From positions 62,001 through 126,000 of the forward strand of contig JAUHWG010000007.1 in NCBI GenBank assembly GCA_030424595.1: a stretch of 64,000 nt of DNA, read 5' to 3'. Below are positions 35,096 through 44,270 of this stretch, piece by piece; position 1 is the stretch's first letter, and each line of letters begins with the position of its first letter. The stretch is from Polyangia bacterium. Lineage in GTDB: Bacteria > Myxococcota_A > Polyangia > Nannocystales > Nannocystaceae. Both the position numbers and the translations under genes were made by a program. Below the pieces are notes generated by a model. The model saw nothing but the letters and a program-made list of their open reading frames with translations, had not been told where the DNA came from and did not search any database.

Positions 35096-37201
35096 ATGAT
35101 CCGCGCCTGGCTCCCCTCCTCTGCACTCCTCAGCGTTAGCCTCTGCCTGGTCGCCTGCCCCTCGCCGAGCGCGACCACGGCGACGGCGACCGCGGGTGAG
35201 AGCGAGACCGAGGGCGGCAGCTCGACGACGACGATGACGTCGACCGCGGGCGAGAGCGAGGGCGAGTCCGGCGAGAGCGAGAGCGAGAGCGGCGCGCCTG
35301 TCTGTGATGTCTGCGCGGGCGACGAGGCCTGCATCGACGGCGTCTGCGTCGGCGTCGACAGGGAGGCGATCGAGCGCGGCTGTCATCCGCTCTCCCAGGG
35401 CACGTGCATGTACCCGTGGCCCTCGAACTTCACGACCTACGAGGATCCGAAGAGCCCGACCGGGATCCGGATCGACTACGACGCCGAGCTTCTGCCGATC
35501 AATGACATGGGCCAGCGCTTCAACGCCGCCGAGATCATCAACGAGCGCACCGGCTTCTCCCCCAACTCGCAGATCCGCTTTGTCACGCCGAAGGGGGCGC
35601 TCAGCGAGGACCTCGCCGGGATCGACGACATCGTGGGATCCCTCGAGGACGACGCGACGATCGTCCTGATGCGCGACGACGGGGTCCGCTGGCCGACCTT
35701 CTCCGAGGTCGACGCCCGGGTGATCGGCGAGCCCGAGCGGCAGGCGGTCTTCGTCCGGCCGATGCGGCGGATGGACTTCGGCGCCCGCTACATCGTCGCG
35801 GTCCGCGGCCTCCGGGACGCCGCCGGCGATCCGGTCGAGCCCTCGCCGGTCTTCCGCGCGCTGCGGGACGGGCTCGCCACCGACATGCCGGAGATCGAGG
35901 CGCTCCGTCCCGCCTACGAGGAGCTCTTCGCGACCCTCGAGGCCGAGGGGATCGCCCGCGACGAGCTGACCCTCGCCTGGGACTTCACGACCGCCGACGA
36001 GGAGTCGATCAAGGGCGACGCCCGGGCGATCCTCCCGCAGATCACCGAGGCCGCCAGCGACGGCGATCTCGGCTACGAGATCTACTCGGTGCAGGAGCCG
36101 GAGGAGGGTCCGATCGGCCGGATCATCAAGGGGGTCTTCAACACCCCGAATTGCATGGTCGGCGACGCCGGTCCAGGCACGGTGCTGAACCGCGACGCCG
36201 ACGGGGCGCCGGTGTGTGTCGGCACGGTCGAGGCGCCCTTCGTCGCCGCGATCCCGCGGGCGGTGCTCGAGGCTGGGGTGCCCGCGCCGATCGCCGTCTA
36301 CGGCCACGGCCTCCTCGGCGACGGCAGCGAGGCGGTCTCGGTCGCCGGCAAGACCGGCAACATGATCCTGGTCGGCACGGACTGGTGGGGGATGGCGGAG
36401 GACGACATCCCGAACGTCGCGACGATCGTCACCTCGAGCTTCGTCAACGGCCGGTCGATGCCGGAGCGCCTGCTCCAGTCGGCGGTCAATTTCACGACCC
36501 TCAGCTACCACCTGACCGGCGAGCTCGCGGCCGACCCGGACTTCAAGGCCGGCGACGCCGAGCTCGTCGACAAGAGCGTCGTCCACTACCTCGGCGGTTC
36601 GCAGGGCGGGATCATGGGCGGGACGACCGTCGCCTTCGCGCCGAACCTCAACCGCGGGGTGCTGGTCGTCGGCGGCGCCAACTACTCCCTGATGATCTGG
36701 CGCTCGACGGCCTTCGGCGCCGTCGATCAGCTCTGGAGCGACTACCACGCCGACGACGCGGAGCGAGAGTTCCTCTTCGCCCTCTACCAGGCGACCTTCG
36801 ACATCGCCGACCCGGCGATCTACGCCGAGCAGCTCCGTGACGCGCCCTTCGCCGGCAACGAGCCGAAGGAGCTCCTGCTCATCGAGGCGATCGGCGACGC
36901 TCAGGTGCCGAACATCTCGAGCGAGATGATGGCCCGATCCTACGGGATGGAGATGGCGGGCCCCCCGGTCTACGAGGTCTACGGCGTGCCGACGACGACG
37001 GAGCCGATCGAGGCCCTCGCGTTCCTCCAGGTCGACACCCAGCACCCGCCGCTGCCGCCCGCGGAGAACATCCCGGCGGCCGACGACAACGGGGCCCACG
37101 GCGCCTCGGCGGACGGCGAGGGCGTGCAGGCGACGATCGCCGCGTTCCTGCTGGGGGGGATTCTGCAAAACCAGTGCGACGGTCCCTGCGACCCGAGCTA
37201 G
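35096..37201 (+). CDS. Large hydrolase-like lipoprotein
   Basis: A 701-residue lipoprotein: signal peptide with lipobox in LCLVAC (Cys about residue 21), then a Thr/Ser/Glu linker and a small Cys-rich motif (VCDVCAGDEACIDGVCVG). An alpha/beta-hydrolase-like core lies at about residues 400-650: IAVYGHGLLGDG, the nucleophile elbow YLGGSQGGIMGG (GxSxG), and an acidic region IEAIGDAQVPNISSEMMARSYG. The flanking N-terminal part is beta-rich. It looks like an exported lipase or esterase, inferred from the GxSxG and gene length; the catalytic Asp/His positions are not firmly identified. ATG 35096 is chosen for its signal peptide. Confidence 0.78.
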   Translation: MIRAWLPSSALLSVSLCLVACPSPSATTATATAGESETEGGSSTTTMTSTAGESEGESGESESESGAPVCDVCAGDEACIDGVCVGVDREAIERGCHPLSQGTCMYPWPSNFTTYEDPKSPTGIRIDYDAELLPINDMGQRFNAAEIINERTGFSPNSQIRFVTPKGALSEDLAGIDDIVGSLEDDATIVLMRDDGVRWPTFSEVDARVIGEPERQAVFVRPMRRMDFGARYIVAVRGLRDAAGDPVEPSPVFRALRDGLATDMPEIEALRPAYEELFATLEAEGIARDELTLAWDFTTADEESIKGDARAILPQITEAASDGDLGYEIYSVQEPEEGPIGRIIKGVFNTPNCMVGDAGPGTVLNRDADGAPVCVGTVEAPFVAAIPRAVLEAGVPAPIAVYGHGLLGDGSEAVSVAGKTGNMILVGTDWWGMAEDDIPNVATIVTSSFVNGRSMPERLLQSAVNFTTLSYHLTGELAADPDFKAGDAELVDKSVVHYLGGSQGGIMGGTTVAFAPNLNRGVLVVGGANYSLMIWRSTAFGAVDQLWSDYHADDAEREFLFALYQATFDIADPAIYAEQLRDAPFAGNEPKELLLIEAIGDAQVPNISSEMMARSYGMEMAGPPVYEVYGVPTTTEPIEALAFLQVDTQHPPLPPAENIPAADDNGAHGASADGEGVQATIAAFLLGGILQNQCDGPCDPS

Positions 37202-37522
37202 GCGACGCTGGCGTGCGCTCCCGCGCCGACGAGCAGGGTTGGCCGCGGGTCGGGCCAAGGATGCACCGCGAGGGCTTGATCGATGGCCTGGAGGTCGCCT
37301 TGACCCCGAGGACAGGTGTTTGGCCGAGCGCGCCCTCGCGTGCGCCTCGCGGCTTCCTCCTTCGTGCTGGGCGGTCAGGCCGAGGTCCTCATGTCTCCCT
37401 GGAGGTGAACCAAGAGACATGTGGGACGGCGAGCCATCGTGTCGAGGGTTCGTATCGCTCCTCGGCCGCGCAGCCGGTGCAATCTCCCCCAAGCGCACCC
37501 GGAGATCTGCTAGGTGTGGGCA
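37202..37522. other. 321-base intergenic region with a small inverted repeat
   Basis: Lies between two plus-strand lipoprotein genes. It contains an 8-bp inverted repeat (CATGTCTC at 37390-37397, GAGACATG at 37414-37421), which could be an operator or a distant terminator. SD-like AGGTGTGG precedes ATG 37523. No gene is supported. Confidence 0.4.
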
Positions 37523-39034
37523 ATGAGACTTCGATCGATGGGATTGGGAATGGGAATGGGTATGGGGACGACCGTGAGCGCGACGACTCGGCCGAGCACG
37601 AAGCGCTGGCTCGGCCGCTTGGCGTTGCTCGGGGCGCCGCTCTTGTTGCTCGCGGGGTGTGCGGGAGACGACACCGGCACGACCGCGTTCACAAGCGACA
37701 CCATGACTATGACGTCGCCGACCAGCACCACAGGCTTCACGACGACCGTCAGCAGCACGACCGATGAGTCGACGAGCACCGACTCTGGATCGGAGTCGAT
37801 GGGCACGAGCACGAGCACGAGCACCACCACGACCACCACAGGTGAGAGCACGGGCACGGGCGAGCCCTCGTGCGGCGACGGGGTCCTGGAGGGCGACGAA
37901 GAGTGTGACGACGGGGAGCTCAACGCCGACGACGGAGCCTGCACGGTCGACTGTATCCTCGCCTCCTGCGGTGACGGGCTCGTCTGGGCGGGGATGGAGG
38001 CCTGCGACGACGGCAACGACGCGGACAACGACGGCTGCACCAACGCCTGCGCCGAGGCCGTCTGCGGCGACGGGTTGCTCTGGGAGGGCGTCGAGGCCTG
38101 CGACGACGGTAACGACGTCGACGACGACGAGTGCTCCAACAGCTGCACGCTCAACACCTGCGGCGACGGCGAGCTCCAGGGCGCTGAGGAGTGCGACGAC
38201 GGCAACGACGTCGACACAGACGAGTGCACCAACATGTGCTTGAACGCGGTCTGCGGCGACATGGTCGTGCAGGAGGGCGTCGAGGAGTGTGACGACGCCA
38301 ACGACGTCGACACGGACGAGTGCACCAACATGTGCACGGCGGCCGCCTGCGGCGACGCGATCGTCCAAGAGGGCGTCGAAGAGTGCGACGACGGCAACGA
38401 CGACGACACGGATGAGTGCACCTCGCTGTGCCTGCCGGCGGCCTGCGGCGACAACTTTGTCCAGGCCGGCGTCGAGGAGTGTGACGACGGCAACAACACC
38501 GACGGCGACGGCTGCACGGCCGACTGCAAGTCCGAGAACAGGATCGCGTTCGTCACCAGCGAGACCTACACCGGCAACCTCGGCGGTCTCGCGGGCGCGG
38601 ACGCCAAGTGCCAAGCGCTAGCCCAGGCCGCCGGCCTCCCCGGCAACTACATGGCTTGGGTGAGCGACGCGAACAACAGCCCCTCGACCCGCTTCACCAA
38701 GTCGAACACCCCCTACGTCCGCGTCGACGGCGTGGTGATCGCCAACAACTGGAACGATCTGGTCGACGGGACCCTCCTCGCCCCGCTCAACAAGACCGAG
38801 AGCAACGGCGCGGTGCCGCTCGGCAACACCTCCTGCGCCGGCGGCGGCTTCCCGACCACGTGGTCCGGCACTTCGACGAACGGGACCTCTCAGGGCAGCT
38901 TCTGCGGCAACTGGACCAACACCAACGGTGGGTCGCGCTGGGGCCGAGCCGACCAGACCAACAGCAGTTGGACCCAATGGTGCTCAGGCGGCCTCTGTTC
39001 GTGGATCTCGCCGATCATGTGCTTCCAGCAGTAG
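37523..39034 (+). CDS. DUF4215-repeat lipoprotein with C-terminal DUF1554
   Basis: A 503-residue lipoprotein whose lipobox Cys lies in LLLAGCAGDD. After a Thr/Ser linker come about seven DUF4215 (myxococcus Cys-rich) repeats of about 35 residues, each with CGDGxxxxxEECDDGNxxDxDxCTxxC; they likely bind calcium. The C-terminal about 180 residues match DUF1554 (RIAFVTSETYTGNLGGLAGADAKCQALAQAAGLPGNYMAWVSD), found in leptospiral and myxobacterial surface proteins. ATG 37523 follows AGGTGTGG at good spacing; GTG 37514 and ATG 37538 are alternatives. The first codons contain a G-quadruplex motif. A 9-bp hairpin terminator follows. Confidence 0.9.
   Translation: MRLRSMGLGMGMGMGTTVSATTRPSTKRWLGRLALLGAPLLLLAGCAGDDTGTTAFTSDTMTMTSPTSTTGFTTTVSSTTDESTSTDSGSESMGTSTSTSTTTTTTGESTGTGEPSCGDGVLEGDEECDDGELNADDGACTVDCILASCGDGLVWAGMEACDDGNDADNDGCTNACAEAVCGDGLLWEGVEACDDGNDVDDDECSNSCTLNTCGDGELQGAEECDDGNDVDTDECTNMCLNAVCGDMVVQEGVEECDDANDVDTDECTNMCTAAACGDAIVQEGVEECDDGNDDDTDECTSLCLPAACGDNFVQAGVEECDDGNNTDGDGCTADCKSENRIAFVTSETYTGNLGGLAGADAKCQALAQAAGLPGNYMAWVSDANNSPSTRFTKSNTPYVRVDGVVIANNWNDLVDGTLLAPLNKTESNGAVPLGNTSCAGGGFPTTWSGTSTNGTSQGSFCGNWTNTNGGSRWGRADQTNSSWTQWCSGGLCSWISPIMCFQQ
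37540..37567 (+). promoter_or_regulatory. G-quadruplex motif just after the start codon
   Basis: Five runs of GGG separated by exactly three bases each (encoding Gly-Leu/Met repeats MGLGMGMGMG) lie 15-42 bases after ATG 37523, within the ribosome initiation footprint. As RNA this could fold as a two- or three-layer G-quadruplex and affect translation. No folding evidence is available. Confidence 0.45.
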
Positions 39035-39070
39035 GGGAGCGCGACATCGTCTGAGCGATCGAAGGTCGTC

Positions 39071-39092
39071 GGAGACGCGGGCTCGCGTCTCC
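39071..39092 (+). terminator. Hairpin terminator after the DUF4215 lipoprotein
   Basis: A perfect 9-bp stem (GGAGACGCG at 39071-39079, CGCGTCTCC at 39084-39092, 4-base loop) lies 36 bases beyond the stop at 39034. The following GCGATCTCGAC is only partly pyrimidine-rich. Confidence 0.6.
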
Positions 39093-39249
39093 GCGATCTC
39101 GACAGAGGTGCGCTGAGTCGGGCTTGAAGAGCGGACATCGGCTTCGCCTCTGGCAGGGGCGGGGCCTCGGCGCTTGGGCCCTCTGCGACCTCGAGCGCGA
39201 CCTGACCACCTTGAAGTTGGGGCCCGTCGTTGCTACGAGTGTCTCGCTA

Positions 39250-40023
39250 GTGGTGGACGCGCGGACCTCGGTCGGAGTTCGGATCCTGGGGAGCTCCTTC
39301 GGGCGCGTGCTCGCTGCGAGCATATGGCTGTCCCTAGGGGCAGAGATCGCTTGTAGCGGGTCGCCGGCGACCCGCATCGGCCCAGCCGACGAGGCCGATG
39401 CACCCGCGCCCTCGGACGGGGAGCGCAGCGCGAGCTCCACAGCCCAGCCCCTCAGCGAAGCGACATCATCGCAGACGACCGCGACCACCGGCCCGGCGGC
39501 GACGAGCGACGCCCCGACGACGGGCGACACGACCTCGGCGGGAGACTCGACGACACTCGCCGGACCGACCACCGACACCGGGGCGACGGGCGAGGGGGGG
39601 GATGGGACTGGCGACGCTGAGACCGGCGACCGTGCGCAGGCGCGCCTGTGCTCGCGGCCCTACACGCTCTCGGGGACCCCGGGGAAGGGCGCGTCTCGGG
39701 GGGAGAAGAGCCCGGCAGCGTACGCGGACGAGAACGAGCGGCTCCGACGGGGCTTCGACGTCGCGGTCGATCGCGGCGATCGCCAGCGCTGGACCTCCAA
39801 GGAGGGGATCGAGATCGACGGGCTCGATCCGAGCGAGCGCCACACCATCATGATCTCGGCCGCCGATGGGAAGCGGATCCGCAAGCTCGTCCTCGACTTC
39901 CGCGCCCGCGGGGGCCACGACCTGTGCCTCGGCTTTGACGACTTCTACAATACGTGGCAGCTACGAAAGCTCCGCAGCGGTCAGCGCTGCGGCCCCTGTG
40001 TGACGCGCGAGGACGCCTCGTAG
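39250..40023 (+). CDS. Lipoprotein of unknown function
   Basis: About 257 residues from GTG 39250. The segment VRILGSSFGRVLAASIWLSLGAEIACSG gives a signal peptide and lipobox Cys, then a long Thr/Ser/Ala linker to about residue 130. The C-terminal part (LCSRPYTLSGTPGKGASRGEKSPAAYADENERLRRGFDVAVDRGDRQRWTSKEGIEIDGLDPSERHTIMISAADGKRIRKLVLDFRARGGHDLCLGFDDFYNTWQLRKL) is a small domain with two Cys pairs and no recognised family. The start is uncertain: an ATG exists at 39124 and GTG 39250/39253 gives a normal signal peptide. The role is unknown. Confidence 0.65.
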   Translation: MVDARTSVGVRILGSSFGRVLAASIWLSLGAEIACSGSPATRIGPADEADAPAPSDGERSASSTAQPLSEATSSQTTATTGPAATSDAPTTGDTTSAGDSTTLAGPTTDTGATGEGGDGTGDAETGDRAQARLCSRPYTLSGTPGKGASRGEKSPAAYADENERLRRGFDVAVDRGDRQRWTSKEGIEIDGLDPSERHTIMISAADGKRIRKLVLDFRARGGHDLCLGFDDFYNTWQLRKLRSGQRCGPCVTREDAS

Positions 40024-40082
40024 GGGCCACCAGGTCTGGGCAGCGCTCACGGCTCACCGGAGCTGTGGCCGGAGACGCGCTG

Positions 40083-40787
40083 CTAGGCTGGAGCGGCGAA
40101 GTAGCGGGCTTTCACCCGCGCGCAGTGGCCCAGCAGGTTGGGGAATTCGCCGACGACGGCCTTCTCAGGCGCGTCCCAGGGCGTCCCTAGCATGTTCGCG
40201 AGGAACCCGTAGAGGATGGCGTCGAGCGAGGTCGGCTCGTCGCCGAAGAAGTAGGGGGTGTCGCCGAGGCTGACGGAGATAGCCTCGAGGTCGCGGCGGA
40301 GGCGGTCCAGGAGCTCGGCGTGGCTGTGTCGGCCGATCCCCTGGGCCTGCGCGGTCTTGAGGATGCCCTTGCGGATCACCCCCAGGATGAGGCCGCCGAC
40401 CAAGGGCGGGAGGATCGGCGAGAAGGCCTCCTTGAGGTGGGGCTTGGCCGCCTCCGAGGACCAGCGCAGGATCGCGAGGGCGAAGTAGGTGTGCTCCTCG
40501 ATCATCCGCTGGAGGGCGTGGAGGCGGGCGCGCTCGTCGGGGCTGAGGCGCGCGTCGAGGCGATCGCCGTGCTTTTGCTTGAGGTGATCGACGATCACGC
40601 TCGAGTCGCCGATCAGGGCCCCATCGTCGTCGATCCAGGGCAGCTTTCCCTTCGGCGACTTGCGAATGTCGCCGGGGCGGGCGGTGTAGGGGATCTCAGC
40701 CATACGCAGGTAGGCCTCGAGCTTGAGGCAAAAGGGGCTAAAGCTCGGCAGGCCCCAGGCGGGCGGAGTGGAGAAGACGGTCAGCAC
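40083..40787 (-). CDS. Glutathione S-transferase-like protein (metaxin/FAXC-like)
   Basis: A 234-residue GST-fold protein. The N-terminal thioredoxin-like part begins VLTVFSTPPAWGLPSFSPFCLKLEAYLRMAEIPY, with the Ser/Pro-rich region typical of metaxin/FAXC-like GSTs. The helical C-terminal domain continues with VDHLKQKHGDRLDARLSPDERARLHALQRMIEEHTYFALAILRW. The Cys in SPFCLKLE may be catalytic. The usual role is binding glutathione or acting as a chaperone-like adaptor; activity cannot be assigned from sequence. GTG 40787 gives the natural N-terminus, and no strong SD is visible before it. It is followed by a 78-base gap to the SOUL gene. Confidence 0.85.
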   Translation of the reverse strand: MLTVFSTPPAWGLPSFSPFCLKLEAYLRMAEIPYTARPGDIRKSPKGKLPWIDDDGALIGDSSVIVDHLKQKHGDRLDARLSPDERARLHALQRMIEEHTYFALAILRWSSEAAKPHLKEAFSPILPPLVGGLILGVIRKGILKTAQAQGIGRHSHAELLDRLRRDLEAISVSLGDTPYFFGDEPTSLDAILYGFLANMLGTPWDAPEKAVVGEFPNLLGHCARVKARYFAAPA

Positions 40788-40932
40788 GGCGGCGATAGTG
40801 CGCCACGCAACTGCGCCAGACAACCCGGCGCCCCGCTGCGGACCCGCTCTCGGGCTCGCGCTGCGAGCACGGCCCTGTCGGCGGCGACGAACACCGTACC
40901 GGGGCGCACCCCGGGTCGCCGGCGCTGCTAGG

Positions 40933-41649
40933 CTAGGCGCCGCTGGCCTGGGCGGACGCCGCCTCGTCCGCGACGTTGAGCTCGATGAGGATCTCATTGC
41001 GGCGGAGGAAGCTCGGGGTCCACGGCGGGTCGTAGCGGGCGTAGTGGGGCTCCCCTGCGCTGCGGTCGAGCCCCGCCGCGTCGACCGTCGCCTTGGCCTG
41101 CTCCATCCGCTCCTGGACCTTGCGCTCCGACGGCGATCCGGAGAAGGCGAAGACGGCGAAGGTCTTCGCCGGGACCTCGCGGATCTTGACCCGCGGGTCG
41201 TTGGGCTTGGGCAGGGTCTCGATGGTGTACTCGCTCGGCATCGTGAAGGTGACGACCCAGCGGTCGTCGACGCCGCGGCGATCGACGGGGGAGGTCATCG
41301 CGATCTTCTCGGAGCTGGCGGCCTGGCGGTCGACGGGGGAGGTCATCGACACGGAGGTGGAGCCCGCGTTGTTGCCGAAGATGAAGTCTGCGAGCACGCG
41401 AAAGCCCGCGCTCGAGGCGTCCCGGCCCTCGCCCTCGACCTCGACCTCCGCGACCAGGGTCTTCTCGTAGCGGCGGACCTCGAAGGTGTCGTAGGTCTGG
41501 AGGACCGTGAACTTGGGCTGCTCGACCCGGCCGCGGGCGAGCAGCGGTGAAGAGGCGACGGCGTCTGTCATCATCGTGATCCCTGCGATAGCGGTGAGGG
41601 CGACGGCTCCGGCGGCGATGACGAGCGGGCGAGGCATGTACGGCAACAT
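40933..41649 (-). CDS. SOUL family heme-binding protein
   Basis: About 238 residues from ATG 41649, beginning MLPYMPRPLVIAAGAVALTAIAGITMM, a signal-like or membrane segment. The SOUL domain is clear: FTVLQTYDTFEVRRYEKTLVAEVEVEG, ADFIFGNNAGSTSVSMTSPVD repeated as SSEKIAMTSPVD, and WVVTFTMPSEYTIETLPKPNDPRVKIREVPAKTFAVFAFSGS. Family members bind heme or tetrapyrroles, but heme-coordinating residues are not conserved in all members, so binding here is inferred. The protein is membrane-anchored or exported. The start could be 41637; the longer frame to 41745 adds no signal. Confidence 0.88.
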   Translation of the reverse strand: MLPYMPRPLVIAAGAVALTAIAGITMMTDAVASSPLLARGRVEQPKFTVLQTYDTFEVRRYEKTLVAEVEVEGEGRDASSAGFRVLADFIFGNNAGSTSVSMTSPVDRQAASSEKIAMTSPVDRRGVDDRWVVTFTMPSEYTIETLPKPNDPRVKIREVPAKTFAVFAFSGSPSERKVQERMEQAKATVDAAGLDRSAGEPHYARYDPPWTPSFLRRNEILIELNVADEAASAQASGA

Positions 41650-41856
41650 GTCCGGAGAACCGCGAAGCGCCAGGAGCGTAGCCCTCGAGAGGGTCGCAAA
41701 CCCGTATTGGCGGTGTTGAGCGCTCCCGTGCGTGACAGGCGCCAAGACTCGAGGAGCGGCACATCTGGAAGAGGCCGAGAACAGGCCCTGCGGGGGCGCT
41801 AGCCTGCGTGGAGGTCCAGCGGTGTACGATTTCGCGCGCTGTGGTATGGCGTAAAG

Positions 41857-43446
41857 ATGGCGAAATCGCGCACCTCTACCGTGTACCTCGGGCCCCTGGT
41901 CCTCGCCCTCGCCCTCGCGCTCGTGGCCTGCGGCGACGATCAGGGTCGAGAGAGCGCGAGCAGCTCCGTCGGCCAGATCACGATCGGGTCCCTGTCCATG
42001 ACCAACGCTTCATGGGCGTCGTCGTCGTCGTCGAGCGATGGCTGGACCAGCGGGGCGACCGAGGGCGAGAGCACGGGCACCGGCTCATCATCGCCGACAT
42101 CGCCGACATCGCCGACATCGCCGACCGAGGCCTCGACCGGGGCCTCGACCATGGACTCGGGGGACATCCCGCCGGGCTGTGGCGACGGCGAGCTCGATCC
42201 CGGGGAGGCCTGCGACGACGGGCTGGACAACGGCGACGACCAGACATGCAAGCTCAATTGCACGCTGAACGTCTGTGGTGATGGCAGCGTCGGCCCGGAG
42301 GAGGTCTGCGATGAGGGCCCCGACAACGGACCCGAGGGCGGGTGCTCTGCGCAGTGCACGATCAACCCCTCGTCCTGCGGTGTTCAGTCGTACGAGGCCG
42401 AGGTCGTGATCCGGCCGGTGGACATCATCTTCCTGATCGACAACTCGGGCAGCATGACCGCCGAGATCAAGGGCGTTCAGGACAATATCAACAAGAACTT
42501 CGCCCAGATCATCGACCAGAGCGGCCTCGATTACCGGGTGATCATGATCAGCGAGCACGGCAAGTACGATCCCGACGAGAACGTCTGCGTCGAGGCGCCG
42601 CTCTCCGGGATCCCGGCGGGGGGCTGCAAGAACCCGCCCTCCAAGCCCGTGTTCAACCCGGGGAAGTTCTATCATTATAGCCTCTTCGTCGGCTCGACCA
42701 GCGCTTGGTGCAAGGTCCCGGGATCGTTCAAGGGCAGCCTGAAGGACGACTTCAACCTCGGCGCCGGCGGCTTTCAGCAGTGGCTGCGCGAGGACTCGAT
42801 CAAGCACTTTGTCGTCATCTCGGACGACGGTGTCGTCTGCGGCGCCTACGATGATAAGGACAAGATCGGCGAGGGGACATCGTCGGCGAACGCCTTTGAC
42901 CAGGCCCTCCTGGCGCTCTCGCCGGAGCACTTCGGGACGCCCGAGCACCGGCGCTATGTGTTCCACTCGATCGTGGCGATGGCCTATAACAATCCGAAGA
43001 CCAAGCCCTATCAGCCGCAGGATCCGATCATCAAGACCCTCTGTCCGACCGGCGTGGCCCCGGGGACCGGCCATCAGGCGCTGAGCATCCTGACCGGCGG
43101 CCTGCGCTTTCCGCTCTGCGACACCACCTCCTACGACGTGGTCTTCCAGGGGATCGCCGACAGCGTGATCGAGGGCGCGGAGATCGAGTGCTCATTCCCG
43201 ATCCCGGATCCGCCGATGGGCAAAGTGCTCGACGACGACGGCGTCAGCGTCGAGTACACGCCGATGGGTCAAGGCAATCCCCAGAGCTTCATGAAGGTGC
43301 CGAATCAAGGCGCGTGCACCCCAAGCGGCTTCTATATCGACGGGGATGAGGTCGTCCTCTGTCCCCAGGCCTGCGCGCTCCTGCAGACGGACAAGGACGC
43401 GAAGATCGAGGTCTCCTTCACCTGCGAGCCGATCAACCCTGGGTGA
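41857..43446 (+). CDS. vWA-domain lipoprotein with DUF4215-like repeats
   Basis: A 529-residue lipoprotein: signal peptide MAKSRTSTVYLGPLVLALALALVAC (Cys about 25). After a Ser/Thr linker containing several TSPTSP units come two DUF4215-like Cys-rich motifs (CGDGELDPGEACDDGLDNGDD, CGDGSVGPEEVCDEGPDN). A vWA domain (about 170-440) follows, with MIDAS motif DIIFLIDNSGSM and the metal region VISDD. A Cys-rich tail ends the protein. It combines the features of the 21545 vWA and 37523 DUF4215 lipoproteins and is probably a calcium-binding surface adhesin-like protein. The hairpin at 43456-43484 terminates it. Confidence 0.9.
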   Translation: MAKSRTSTVYLGPLVLALALALVACGDDQGRESASSSVGQITIGSLSMTNASWASSSSSSDGWTSGATEGESTGTGSSSPTSPTSPTSPTEASTGASTMDSGDIPPGCGDGELDPGEACDDGLDNGDDQTCKLNCTLNVCGDGSVGPEEVCDEGPDNGPEGGCSAQCTINPSSCGVQSYEAEVVIRPVDIIFLIDNSGSMTAEIKGVQDNINKNFAQIIDQSGLDYRVIMISEHGKYDPDENVCVEAPLSGIPAGGCKNPPSKPVFNPGKFYHYSLFVGSTSAWCKVPGSFKGSLKDDFNLGAGGFQQWLREDSIKHFVVISDDGVVCGAYDDKDKIGEGTSSANAFDQALLALSPEHFGTPEHRRYVFHSIVAMAYNNPKTKPYQPQDPIIKTLCPTGVAPGTGHQALSILTGGLRFPLCDTTSYDVVFQGIADSVIEGAEIECSFPIPDPPMGKVLDDDGVSVEYTPMGQGNPQSFMKVPNQGACTPSGFYIDGDEVVLCPQACALLQTDKDAKIEVSFTCEPINPG

Positions 43447-43455
43447 GGTCGCGGT

Positions 43456-43484
43456 GAGACCGTGAGGGCCGCTAGTACGGTCTC
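43456..43484. terminator. Hairpin between convergent genes
   Basis: GAGACCGT (43456-43463) pairs with ACGGTCTC (43477-43484) across a 13-base loop, 9 bases after the vWA gene stop and 10 bases before the esterase gene stop. Its position in a 47-base convergent gap supports a shared terminator. Confidence 0.6.
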
Positions 43485-43493
43485 TGGAGGGGC

Positions 43494-44270
43494 TCAGGCG
43501 CGGGCGCGGGCCATCACCGCGTCGACGAAGCTCTCGAGCGCGAGGCGGGTGGCGTACGCGTCGTCGGCGTCCTGGTCCTCGTCGACCTCGAAGTCGACCA
43601 CGTTGGTCCGCCGGCCGTCGGCGTGAAAGAGGGTCAGGATCATCGGCAACATACCGACGCCCCCGAGCGCGGGGTAGGTCTGGCACTCGACGCGGTCGCC
43701 GGGGCCCATGACGTAGCTCTGCTCCGGCGTCGCGAGGACGACGCCCTCGGCGCTCTCCCGGGCGGCGACGTCGGCGAAGCAGGCGAACGCGCCGCAAAGC
43801 TCGGCCAGCGCCGCTGCGATCGCGTCGAGGCTGGCGCTCAGGGTGTGGCCGTCGTCCAGCTCGCGGAGGTCGGCGTGGGGACAGCGCTCGGCGAGGCGGC
43901 GGCTCACCTCGATCGGGACGACAGCGTCGCCACGGCCGTGGAGGATGATCGTCGGCGTCGTCGGCGGGATCATGAGAGCGTCAGGATCGTCGACCGGAGG
44001 CTCGCTGTGGTGGAGCGCGGGCGCGAGGAGGAGGAGCCCCGCGAGCGGCCGCTGAGCGCCGATCGCCGCCGCCGCGAGCCCGCCGTAGCTCGAGCCCACG
44101 ACGATCGCCTCGGGGAGTCGATCGAGGATCCTCGAGGCCCGTTCGACCCGCGGCTGGAGGACTTGACCGGTGCCGTCGGGCGAGATCAGATCAAAGCCGC
44201 GGCCTCGGAGATCCGTGGCCTTGTAGCCGTAGGGGCTGCCTTCGAGGCCATGAAGCCAGAGGATGCGCAT
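43494..44270 (-). CDS. YqiA-like alpha/beta hydrolase
   Basis: A 258-residue cytoplasmic serine hydrolase. MRILWLHGLEGSPYGYKA is the typical N-terminus of YqiA-type esterases. The nucleophile elbow is VVGSSYGGLAAAAIG (GxSxG). The Asp is in ILHGRGDAVVPIEV, and the His is in LDDGHTLSASLDAIA. An additional C-terminal about 90 residues (CFADVAARESAEGVVL... NVVDFEVDEDQDADDAYATRLALESFVDAVMARARA) is not in short YqiA. It likely cleaves small carboxyl esters. ATG 44270 is chosen at the start of the conserved domain; the frame continues upstream without features. Confidence 0.87.
   Translation of the reverse strand: MRILWLHGLEGSPYGYKATDLRGRGFDLISPDGTGQVLQPRVERASRILDRLPEAIVVGSSYGGLAAAAIGAQRPLAGLLLLAPALHHSEPPVDDPDALMIPPTTPTIILHGRGDAVVPIEVSRRLAERCPHADLRELDDGHTLSASLDAIAAALAELCGAFACFADVAARESAEGVVLATPEQSYVMGPGDRVECQTYPALGGVGMLPMILTLFHADGRRTNVVDFEVDEDQDADDAYATRLALESFVDAVMARARA

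Noticed and set aside
37440-37470. Possible tRNA T-loop (GGGTTCGTATC)
   Set aside because: No matching acceptor stem or D-arm could be found around it.
35033-38614. A 1,193-residue minus-strand open frame
   Set aside because: It is antisense to the 35096 lipoprotein and the 37523 DUF4215 gene, with His/Arg/Asp-rich translation and no motif; a GC-codon artefact.
42083-42125. 9-base tandem TCGCCGACA repeat as a mobile or regulatory element
   Set aside because: It is within the vWA lipoprotein coding sequence (TSP linker) and is explained by linker repeats.
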